This document shows positions 1 to 5,845 of a stretch of 6,639 bases of DNA, piece after piece. Position numbers and translations under genes: made by a program. Numbering within the stretch: position 1 is the stretch's first letter; each line of letters begins with the position of its first letter. Source of the stretch: Atopobiaceae bacterium UBA7016. GTDB lineage: Bacteria; Actinomycetota; Coriobacteriia; Coriobacteriales; Atopobiaceae. The notes under the pieces are model-generated. The model was not told where the DNA came from. It worked only from the letters and a program-made list of their open reading frames with translations, and ran no database searches. The stretch spans positions 1 through 6,639 of the forward strand of contig DJXA01000248.1 in the NCBI GenBank assembly GCA_002449555.1. Reading direction: 5' to 3'.

Positions 1-2
1 AC

Positions 3-1091
3 GAAGAGGGCGTACGCTTCTATCGTGACCTGTTCGCCTATGCACGCGAGCTGGGCATGGATCCCGTGGTTACCCTCTACAAGTATGATGAGCCCATCTG
101 CCTGGAGGCGCGCCATGGTGGTTGGGAAAGTCGAGCCATGATCGACGAGTTCGAGGCCTTCGCGCGTGTCTGCTTCGAGCGCCTTGGCACGTACGTAGAC
201 AAGTGGCTCACCTTCAATGAGGTCAACATCTACTTCATGATGGACAAAGAGGGCCGGCCCGAGACCATCACCAAGCTGCATAACCAGATGGTGGCTGCTG
301 CGCGCGCCACCAAGGCCGCGCACGAGATTATCCCTGGGTCCAAGGTTGGCTGCATGGTTGCGGGCATGTGCGCCTATCCGTACACCTGCGACCCCGCCGA
401 TGTCCTGGCAACCTACCAGGAATTCCAGCATGGGTTTGGCTACTGCGCCGACACCATGGTCTTTGGCGCCTACCCGCGCTATGCAAGGCGCGTTCAGCGT
501 GCGCACGGCTGCGAGCTGGACGTATCCGCACAGGATGCGACCGATCTGCTTGAAGGCAAAGCCGACTTCCTCGCCTTCTCGTACTATGCCTCCATGGCCA
601 TGACCACGCATGCCGATGACCTCGAGATGACGAGCGGTAACCTCATTGGCGGGGTCAAGAACCCCTACGTCACGGAGTCGGAGTGGGGTTGGCCCATGGA
701 CCCGACGGGCTTCCGCTACCTGCTCAACTTCCTGTCCGATCGCTACCGCGTACCGCTCCTCGACGTGGAGAACGGCCTTGGCGCCAAGGACGAGCTGGTG
801 GTGGAGGACGGTGTGGAGCGCGTACACGACCCCTATCGCATCGACTACCTGCGTGCGCACATCGAGAACCTCCGCGCGGCTGTGGAAGAGGATGGCGTGG
901 ACATCTTTGGCTACACCACGTGGGGGCCGATTGATCTCGTTGCAGCGAGCACGGGCCAGATGTCCAAGCGCTACGGGTTCATCTACGTGGACATGGACGA
1001 CGAGGGTAACGGCGACTGCCACCGTGTGCGCAAGGACAGCTTCTTCTGGTATCAGAAGGTCTGCCGCAGCAATGGAGAGGACTTGGGGTAG
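3..1091 (+). CDS. 6-phospho-beta-glucosidase, GH1 family (5' end cut by window edge)
   Basis: Cytoplasmic retaining glycosidase that should hydrolyse PTS-imported phospho-beta-glucosides to glucose-6-phosphate plus aglycone. The reading frame is open from base 3, and the residues before the first in-frame Met (base 57) already match the family, so that Met is internal. About 362 residues are visible and roughly 110 N-terminal ones are missing compared with the usual 460-480. Visible GH1 marks: acid/base Glu in TFNEVN (codon 219-221), nucleophile Glu in DVENG (codon 768-770), and a C-terminal YTTWGPIDLV block. The phosphate-binding trio characteristic of 6-phospho-glycosidases is spaced S-x5-K-x-Y (Ser 948-950, Lys 966-968, Tyr 972-974) inside ASTGQMSKRYGF. 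This separates it from plain beta-glucosidases. Cellobiose, arbutin/salicin or other phospho-glycoside specificity cannot be told. It converges with the second GH1 gene. Its promoter and any PTS partner lie left of the window. Confidence 0.93.
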   Translation, partial: EEGVRFYRDLFAYARELGMDPVVTLYKYDEPICLEARHGGWESRAMIDEFEAFARVCFERLGTYVDKWLTFNEVNIYFMMDKEGRPETITKLHNQMVAAARATKAAHEIIPGSKVGCMVAGMCAYPYTCDPADVLATYQEFQHGFGYCADTMVFGAYPRYARRVQRAHGCELDVSAQDATDLLEGKADFLAFSYYASMAMTTHADDLEMTSGNLIGGVKNPYVTESEWGWPMDPTGFRYLLNFLSDRYRVPLLDVENGLGAKDELVVEDGVERVHDPYRIDYLRAHIENLRAAVEEDGVDIFGYTTWGPIDLVAASTGQMSKRYGFIYVDMDDEGNGDCHRVRKDSFFWYQKVCRSNGEDLG

Positions 1092-1100
1092 GACTGTCTA

Positions 1101-1154
1101 TCAAAGAGCGTAGGCGAGGCGCCTGGCCATGCAGCTAGGCGTCTCGCCTTTGAG
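1101..1154. terminator. Putative bidirectional terminator between convergent GH1 genes
   Basis: A 13-bp inverted repeat pairs 1112-1124 (AGGCGAGGCGCCT) with 1137-1149 (AGGCGTCTCGCCT), with a single G-T wobble and a 12-base loop. A shorter outer match, TCAAA at 1101-1105 with TTTGA at 1149-1153, could extend it after a bulge. It fills the 63-bp gap between two convergent stop codons, where a shared terminator is expected. The T-tract is poor on both strands, so intrinsic termination may be weak or assisted. Confidence 0.55.
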
Positions 1155-2516
1155 CTACGTCTCCTGTGCCTCAGTGATGATGTTACGGTACGCGTAGAAG
1201 CTGTCCTTGGGAATGCGGCGGCAGTCCTTCTCATCAAAGTCGGTGCGGTCGACAAACACCAGGCCATAGCGCTTGTTGAACCCGTCCGAGCTGGACAGCA
1301 GGTCCACGAAGCTCCAGTGCTGGTAGCCGACGAGGTCGATGCCGTCTTCAAGAGCCAGCGCCATCTCGTGTACGTGATCACGCAGGTAATCGATGCGCTT
1401 CGGGTCATGCACGTGGCCGTCCGCGTCAAGTTCCTCGCGCTCGCTCCAGCCGTTCTCGCAGATCATGATGGGTTTGCGGAAGCGTGCCCAGCACTCGTGT
1501 AGGGCTATGTGCAGGCCGCTGGGGTCATAGCTCCAACCCCATTCGGTGTACTCGAGGTAGGGATTGCGGGCGCCCATCGCTGTGCCCATGTTGAGAACGC
1601 TCCCCGATCCCGCAACGCTCACAACGTTTGTCTGATACCAGTTCACTCCCAAGAAATCGCAGGCACCGGCTTTGAGGATGGCGTCATCACCAGGCTCACG
1701 CGCGGGCATGGTGCCCGCCGCCTCCCACTTGTTGAGCAACCACCGCGGGAACGTACCGTAGACGTAGGTCTCCATCGGGGCGTAGGCGACCTCTTCCTCG
1801 ATGTCGTAGGCGGCGCGCACATCTTCGGGAGCGCAGGTCATGGGGTAGAGCGTGGGGTACGACACGTCCGGCCCGATCTTGGCCTCCGGGCACAGTTTGT
1901 GACATGCGGCAACGGCGCGAGCGTTGGCAAGGTACATATGGTAGTTGGCCTGGACGCTCTTGCGAGCCAAATCTGGGTCATCATCTTTGAGGCCCAGCAT
2001 CGATGTGGCAAAGCACATCACGCTCTGTTCGTTGATGGTGATCCACCAACGTACGAGGTGCCCAAAGCACTCGAAGCACACGCGACAGTAGCGCTCGAAG
2101 GCGTCCACGGCACGGCGGTCCACGAATCCTTCGTAGCGCTCCACCAGCGCCCACGGGATGTCGAAATGCAACAGCGTAACGACGGGCTCTATCTGCGCTT
2201 CGTTCAGCAGCTGAAGAAGCCGCAGGTAGTAGGCCACGCCTTCTTTGTTCACCTCGCCGTCGCCATCGGGGATGATGCGACTCCAGCAGATGGAGAAGCG
2301 GTACGACGTCAGGCCCAGCTCACGCATAAGGGCCACGTCTTCTTCAAGGTGGTGATAGCCATCAGCGGCGACGCTTGCGTCTGCCTGGTTGGCAGCGCGT
2401 AAACGGCAGCGTTCATCTGCCGTATTCCAGCCCTTACCGCCTTCGCACTGTGCGCCTTCATACTGGAAGGCGCTTGTGGCTGCTCCCCACAAGAAGCTCT
2501 TGGGAAATGCTGACAT
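1155..2516 (-). CDS. 6-phospho-beta-glucosidase, GH1 family
   Basis: Complete 453-residue GH1 enzyme, close to the usual family length, expected to split phosphorylated beta-glucosides in the cytoplasm. The N-terminal signature FLWGAATSAFQYEGA (residues 8-22) is intact, with substrate-binding Gln18 and His117 (in LHFDIP). The acid/base is Glu163 (TINEQ) and the nucleophile is Glu354 (MICENG). Ser409, Lys415 and Tyr417 in SSSDGFNKRYGL reproduce the S-x5-K-x-Y phosphate-binding pattern, so a 6-phospho substrate is likely. The start is supported by a purine-rich AGAGGGG Shine-Dalgarno about seven bases upstream (complement of 2523-2529). It is clearly diverged from the neighbouring GH1 (for example TINEQS versus TFNEVN, and ENGWSE versus ENGLGA), so it is not a recent duplicate and may take a different phospho-glycoside. 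It is transcribed divergently from the RpiR regulator, which probably controls it through the palindrome at 2604-2624. The exact sugar specificity is unknown. Confidence 0.94.
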   Translation of the reverse strand: MSAFPKSFLWGAATSAFQYEGAQCEGGKGWNTADERCRLRAANQADASVAADGYHHLEEDVALMRELGLTSYRFSICWSRIIPDGDGEVNKEGVAYYLRLLQLLNEAQIEPVVTLLHFDIPWALVERYEGFVDRRAVDAFERYCRVCFECFGHLVRWWITINEQSVMCFATSMLGLKDDDPDLARKSVQANYHMYLANARAVAACHKLCPEAKIGPDVSYPTLYPMTCAPEDVRAAYDIEEEVAYAPMETYVYGTFPRWLLNKWEAAGTMPAREPGDDAILKAGACDFLGVNWYQTNVVSVAGSGSVLNMGTAMGARNPYLEYTEWGWSYDPSGLHIALHECWARFRKPIMICENGWSEREELDADGHVHDPKRIDYLRDHVHEMALALEDGIDLVGYQHWSFVDLLSSSDGFNKRYGLVFVDRTDFDEKDCRRIPKDSFYAYRNIITEAQET

Positions 2517-2587
2517 GTCGTACCCCTCTTTCTCCCACCTACCGGTTGTTTCCTCTCTAAGGTACTACGTATGGCGGCACGCCAACG

Positions 2588-2615
2588 TTGCCTTGAAGTG
2601 CACCTGTTGCATAAA
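2588..2615 (+). promoter_or_regulatory. Possible promoter for the RpiR gene
   Basis: TTGCCT (2588-2593) and CATAAA (2610-2615) are separated by 16 bases, each matching four of six consensus positions. The -10 box lies inside the candidate operator 2604-2624, which would suit autorepression. The match is weak, and no convincing promoter was found for the divergent GH1 gene. Confidence 0.25.
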
Positions 2616-2624
2616 CCGGCAACG
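2604..2624. promoter_or_regulatory. Candidate RpiR operator, copy A
   Basis: An imperfect palindrome with half-sites GTTGCA (2606-2611) and GGCAAC (2618-2623) around a six-base TAAACC centre. The flanks CT and G make a 21-bp element that recurs with only two changes at 3634-3654. It sits in the divergent GH1/RpiR intergenic region, about 98 bp from the GH1 start and 133 bp from the regulator start, centre to ATG. Assignment to the adjacent RpiR protein is inferred from position and repetition; the motif is not one I know for a named regulator. Confidence 0.6.
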
Positions 2625-2746
2625 CAGCTGCCAACATCATGCCTACCGAGCCATGCGGGCCATAAGGCGCTACAACAGAGACGCGTGTGTCATGCGGCTG
2701 GTAGCATACAGAGTCAGAGTGAGCCGTCGCAATCGAGGACATCGCC

Positions 2747-3538
2747 ATGAAGTCAGTCCACGACATGATTACTTATCTCGACACTGAGACCGAGCGTGAT
2801 ACGCGCTACGAGGTGGTGTCCCACTTGCTTGCGCACCTGCGTGACCTGGACGGCCTTTCGCTCTCTGAGGTTGCACGCCAGACCTACGTCTCAAAGTCGA
2901 CGGTGTCGCGCGTGGTGCGACGCTTTGGGTTTGAGAGCTATGACGAGTTCTTGGCCGTGGCACGTCGCTTCGTCAGCCAAGACCCCTCGGTTACCTTGCG
3001 CATCGCGCCCGCTGAGCTGGATGCACTGAAAACCGGAGACGGGAGTTACATCGATCTCTACATAGGTGAGCTATGCACGGCTTTGCAAGACCTGAAGAAC
3101 ACGGTAAATGCCGAAACAATCGATGGGCTCATCACACAGATGATGACGCGTGAGACTGCGCTCTTTGCCACCGAGCAGCCGCTGATGATTGCGCGAGATG
3201 TCCAGGTAGCCTTCCTGGCTGCCGGTCACCTCATTCACGTTGGGGAGACTGGGAGCAAGAGACAACAGATTGCCCAGGAGCTCCCCAGTGGGTCGCTTGC
3301 TATTGTGCTTTCAAACTACGGACGCTACCTCGAGGACAATCGCGAGATGCTTGAGAGGCTTAAAAGTCGTGGTGTCGGACTCTACCTGGTGACCCTGTGC
3401 TATGACGGCCCAAGCTGTCTGCTGTTCGACCGCGTCATCAGGCTGTCTGCCCATGGATTCTCCGGTGTCGGTTCCTTCCCCATGAAGGCCTTTTTCAAGC
3501 TGGTCATTCGCCGACTGCTGGCTGGCCAGGCTCGCTGA
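2747..3538 (+). CDS. RpiR/MurR-family transcriptional regulator (HTH_6 plus SIS domain)
   Basis: A 263-residue DNA-binding regulator of the RpiR type, usually a sugar-phosphate-responsive controller of catabolic genes. The N-terminal region (about residues 1-75) holds the helix-turn-helix: LSLSEVARQTYVSKSTVSRVV (38-57, split as LSLSEVARQ and TYVSKSTVSRVV) followed by FGFESYDEF, a typical RpiR extension. The C-terminal part (about 136-235) has the alternating strand/helix pattern of a SIS phosphosugar-binding domain, including GSLAIVLSNYGRY where classic members have an S-x-S-G loop. The first glycine/serine-rich sugar-phosphate loop is hard to recognise here (ATEQPLMIARD), so the ligand may be atypical. 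The ATG at 2747 is chosen because GAGGA (2735-2739) lies seven bases ahead. It is divergent from the phospho-beta-glucosidase gene, and paired palindromes at 2604-2624 and 3634-3654 suggest it controls that gene, itself and the downstream lipoprotein. Confidence 0.88.
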   Translation: MKSVHDMITYLDTETERDTRYEVVSHLLAHLRDLDGLSLSEVARQTYVSKSTVSRVVRRFGFESYDEFLAVARRFVSQDPSVTLRIAPAELDALKTGDGSYIDLYIGELCTALQDLKNTVNAETIDGLITQMMTRETALFATEQPLMIARDVQVAFLAAGHLIHVGETGSKRQQIAQELPSGSLAIVLSNYGRYLEDNREMLERLKSRGVGLYLVTLCYDGPSCLLFDRVIRLSAHGFSGVGSFPMKAFFKLVIRRLLAGQAR

Positions 3539-3840
3539 GACGCAAGACGTCCTTTATTGGGAGCTTGAGTGCCGCCCGGATCTGAAAGAGACACTACAGG
3601 GCCCGTTTTGGTCGCGTCGGGCGGAGCTTCTGACTGTTGCAGAAACCTGCAACGGCGAGCCTTTATTGCAACATGCGGATTGACGTATAGCTGATAGCCT
3701 AAGAGATGGCAAACACCAGATAAGAAATTGCCGAAAATTTTGATAGCCAACGTCACATATATCGACATAGATTAGCTGTTTAGCACCATCTACATTTGAT
3801 GGTAAGGAAGCGTGTAAACACACGGGAAAGGGAGAGAACC
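3539..3840. other. Intergenic region between regulator and lipoprotein gene
   Basis: About 300 bases without a gene. From left to right: a small hairpin right after the regulator stop (GACG 3539-3542 with CGTC 3548-3551, then CTTTATT), a possible weak terminator; a GC inverted repeat CCGCCCG (3572-3578) with CGGGCGG (3618-3624); the operator-like palindrome at 3634-3654 plus an extra half-site; and an AT-richer stretch (about 3710-3800) that probably carries the lipoprotein promoter. Box candidates there, such as TTGACG at 3680-3685 and TTGATA at 3740-3745, lack a good -10 partner. A six-base inverted repeat, ACCATC (3785-3790) with GATGGT (3798-3803), lies in the leader. Confidence 0.6.
3634..3654. 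promoter_or_regulatory. Candidate RpiR operator, copy B
   Basis: Perfect six-base inverted repeat GTTGCA (3636-3641) and TGCAAC (3648-3653) around GAAACC, matching copy A at 19 of 21 positions. Another half-site, TGCAACA (3667-3673), lies 19 bases further on, near two helical turns away. The site is about 200 bp upstream of the lipoprotein start and about 100 bp after the regulator stop, so it is expected to govern the lipoprotein gene. The binding protein is inferred. Confidence 0.6.
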
Positions 3841-5577
3841 ATGGCAGGACGCATCAACATCAGCAGGAGGAACTTCGTGGCAGGACTGGGCTTCGTCTCT
3901 GCAGCCGTGCTTGCGGCGTGTGGCAACAAGGGAGGCGATACCGCAGCTCCCGCAGCTGAGGCTCCTTCAACCGAGCCCTTCACCAAGCTTGTCGAGGCAG
4001 ATGGCAACTTTGCCTATAACGCCCTTGAGGACGGGGTGGAATACCACTACTCTAACGTGCTCTCTCCGGCTTACTACGTGTTTGCCGGCACTAAGGACGC
4101 TGATGGCGCCGCCGAGCTGGTTGGCCAGCTGGGCCTCGCGCAGAGCATCGAGACCTATGTGGGCTCGGTTGTTGTGGTCAACCCCGTGGATGGCGCTGCG
4201 TACGGCGATGCTGACGTCGATGCCTTCGTGGCGCTTGCTGCCGCGGCTGGTCCCGCCAATAATGTCAAGGTCATCGGCGTTGACGAGGGTGCCGACTTCG
4301 TGCTTGGGTCGCTCGCTTCCAAGCTCTACTTTGTCGCGGGTGTCATGACCTATGGCGGCAGTGCGGCTGACGCAGCCGGCGTGCCCTTCGTGCCTGCGTA
4401 TCTGAGCAATGCTCCGCAGGCTGCCGTGGATGCAATCATTGCCGCCAATGGTGCCACACAGGTTAGCGAGGGTGTCTACGAGAACGCAGACGACCCCCTG
4501 AAGCGTGTGATTGTTGCCTCCGATGCTGATCTTGCCACTGCGGCTGCTAACGCCTGGGAGCAGGTCTTCTCCAAGAACTATCGCCAGCACAACGAGGTCA
4601 CCGAGTTCTACATGGCAAGCATTGCGGACTTCACTGATCCGTACCCGCTGTACTCCATCCCTGACTTCACGCAGTTCAACTACGTGGAGAACTACAACGC
4701 AGCGGTTGATGGCCTCGAGGGAGAGTACACCTGGTTCGAGTATGTGCCCACACGTCTGGCTGACGCCGCTGCCGGCAGCATTCCTGCTATCGTCACGCTG
4801 CATGGCAACCTCAACGACACGCGCGTCCAGGCCGAGTCTAGCGGCTGGCTTGAGCTTGCGTGCACCGAAGACCTTATCGTGCTCGCGCCGGAGTGGCAGG
4901 ATGTGGTGTATGAGAGCGGTTCCGACGAGCCCCAGCCCAACTTCTTTGGCTGCGACGGTCTTCAGAACGACCGTATCGTCACCTGGCTTGACATGATGTT
5001 TGCCAAGTATCCGCAGATTGACACGCACCGTGTGTACGTGACCGGCCTCTCCGCGGGCTCCAGCGCCTCCGAGCTCTACGGCGTTAAGTACGCTGACACC
5101 TTTGCGGCTGTGGGCGGCGTCTCTGGCCCTGGCATCGACAAGGAGGAGATCGCCGCGCTGGCTGAGAATTGGGACGGCACGTTGGTGCCCTTCACCTACC
5201 TCTGCGGCGACCACGACTTCTTTGGCATGATTCCCGTGGATGGGTCGAGCCAGAACTCCTTCCCCGTGGCCGAGGACGGCACGAGAATCCAGGCCGTCGA
5301 CCCCCGCGTGCCCATCTTCCCCATCATCCAGGCCTACCAGAAGATCAACGGCCTCGAGGTCCAGGAGATGGACATGACCGCCAACGAGTGGTTTGGCATC
5401 AAGTTTGACCAGACTAACGACATCATGCTCGGCGAGAAGAGCGCTCAGGAGAACGTCCTCAACGGAGCTGACGGGCAGCCCATCATGAAGCTCGTCGCCA
5501 TCAAGGACCAGGCCCACTGGAACTGGAAGCCTGAGGCGGCCTACCTCTGGGAGTTCTTCCAGAACTTCAGCCGCTAG
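3841..5577 (+). CDS. Tat-exported lipoprotein esterase, PHB depolymerase/feruloyl-esterase-like
   Basis: A 578-residue predicted surface lipoprotein. The N-terminus carries a twin-arginine motif, SRRNFV (8-13), a hydrophobic segment, and lipobox LAAC with lipidated Cys27, followed by an Ala/Pro-rich linker (about 31-46). This implies folded export and anchoring to the outer membrane face. Residues about 310-578 form an alpha/beta-hydrolase resembling PHB depolymerase/feruloyl esterases. Visible marks are LHGN (His321-Gly322, oxyanion region), nucleophile elbow GLSAGS with Ser404, Asp457 or Asp459 in CGDHD, and His559 in DQAHWNW. Residues about 60-260 look like a degenerate second hydrolase half (GVDEG, 146-150). 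The start at 3841 is chosen because GGGAG (3830-3834) lies six bases ahead and it gives a proper signal peptide; in-frame codons back to a TTG at 3796 lack a Shine-Dalgarno. A hydrolytic role on acyl esters of carbohydrates or glycosides is an inference; substrate unknown. The candidate operator upstream suggests co-regulation with the GH1 enzymes. Confidence 0.85.
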   Translation: MAGRINISRRNFVAGLGFVSAAVLAACGNKGGDTAAPAAEAPSTEPFTKLVEADGNFAYNALEDGVEYHYSNVLSPAYYVFAGTKDADGAAELVGQLGLAQSIETYVGSVVVVNPVDGAAYGDADVDAFVALAAAAGPANNVKVIGVDEGADFVLGSLASKLYFVAGVMTYGGSAADAAGVPFVPAYLSNAPQAAVDAIIAANGATQVSEGVYENADDPLKRVIVASDADLATAAANAWEQVFSKNYRQHNEVTEFYMASIADFTDPYPLYSIPDFTQFNYVENYNAAVDGLEGEYTWFEYVPTRLADAAAGSIPAIVTLHGNLNDTRVQAESSGWLELACTEDLIVLAPEWQDVVYESGSDEPQPNFFGCDGLQNDRIVTWLDMMFAKYPQIDTHRVYVTGLSAGSSASELYGVKYADTFAAVGGVSGPGIDKEEIAALAENWDGTLVPFTYLCGDHDFFGMIPVDGSSQNSFPVAEDGTRIQAVDPRVPIFPIIQAYQKINGLEVQEMDMTANEWFGIKFDQTNDIMLGEKSAQENVLNGADGQPIMKLVAIKDQAHWNWKPEAAYLWEFFQNFSR

Positions 5578-5618
5578 ACTCGGCTGCGCACATGCGCTGA
5601 CAGACAGCTCTCTCCCTG

Positions 5619-5653
5619 CCGCCCCGGGCTCCTTCCTGGGGCGGTTTTCTTTT
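5619..5653 (+). terminator. Rho-independent terminator of the lipoprotein gene
   Basis: A ten-base-pair stem, CCGCCCCGGG (5619-5628) with CCTGGGGCGG (5635-5644), has one G-T wobble, a six-base loop, and is followed by TTTTCTTTT. It lies 41 bases after the lipoprotein stop codon and points rightward. Confidence 0.93.
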
Positions 5654-5686
5654 GGTACGTCTCGGGGGTAGCCCCCAAGACGCACC
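5654..5686. repeat. Stable intergenic hairpin with regularly spaced mismatches
   Basis: An interrupted palindrome abuts the terminator T-tract. GGT pairs with ACC (5654-5656/5684-5686), CGTCT with AGACG (5658-5662/5678-5682), and GGGGG with CCCCC (5664-5668/5672-5676). Single mismatches separate the blocks, and the loop is the three bases TAG. No T-run follows on either strand, so it is not an ordinary terminator. It may be a REP-like element or a transcript-stabilising structure; function unknown. Confidence 0.6.
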
Positions 5687-5734
5687 ACAAAGGTCCGACC
5701 CTCTGGTTCGGCGGCATTCATCAGTTTTGCTTAT

Positions 5735-5763
5735 GGCATCCATGTCAACTTGGCGTGGATGCC
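5735..5763. promoter_or_regulatory. Inverted repeat, candidate operator upstream of the CMD gene
   Basis: Perfect eight-base inverted repeat GGCATCCA (5735-5742) and TGGATGCC (5756-5763) with a 13-base spacer. Its centre lies about 41 bases upstream of the TACAAT box, roughly -53 relative to a start point predicted from that box. That position would suit an activator. No regulator gene for it is in the window. Confidence 0.5.
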
Positions 5764-5789
5764 TGCATCTGTGCTCGTGCTGGAGCAAT

Positions 5790-5795
5790 TACAAT
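5790..5795 (+). promoter_or_regulatory. Probable -10 box of the CMD gene
   Basis: TACAAT differs from TATAAT at one position. It would give a leader of about 45 bases before the ATG at 5846. No matching -35 hexamer exists 16-18 bases upstream, consistent with an activator-dependent promoter using the repeat at 5735-5763. Confidence 0.45.
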
Positions 5796-5845
5796 AAAGG
5801 GCAGCTAGATACCTGCATACCGCATGCATGTCGAAAGGAATGATC

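Noticed and set aside
57..59. ATG at 57 as the true start of the first GH1 gene
   Set aside because: The same frame is open to the left edge and encodes family-typical sequence before it, and the TIM-barrel N-terminus would be missing; the gene is cut by the window edge, not short.
1509..2402. 297-codon open frame on the plus strand
   Set aside because: Antisense to the complete GH1 gene, with no family motifs in its translation; a shadow of codon bias.
3796..3840. Upstream start (TTG 3796 or ATG 3799) for the lipoprotein
   Set aside because: No Shine-Dalgarno precedes it, and it would put an extra Arg-rich stretch ahead of a signal peptide that is already complete from 3841.
3967..5721. 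584-codon open frame on the minus strand
   Set aside because: It lies antisense to the lipoprotein gene, whose signal peptide, active-site motifs and Shine-Dalgarno are clear. The antisense product has no recognisable domain and is explained by GC-rich codon bias.
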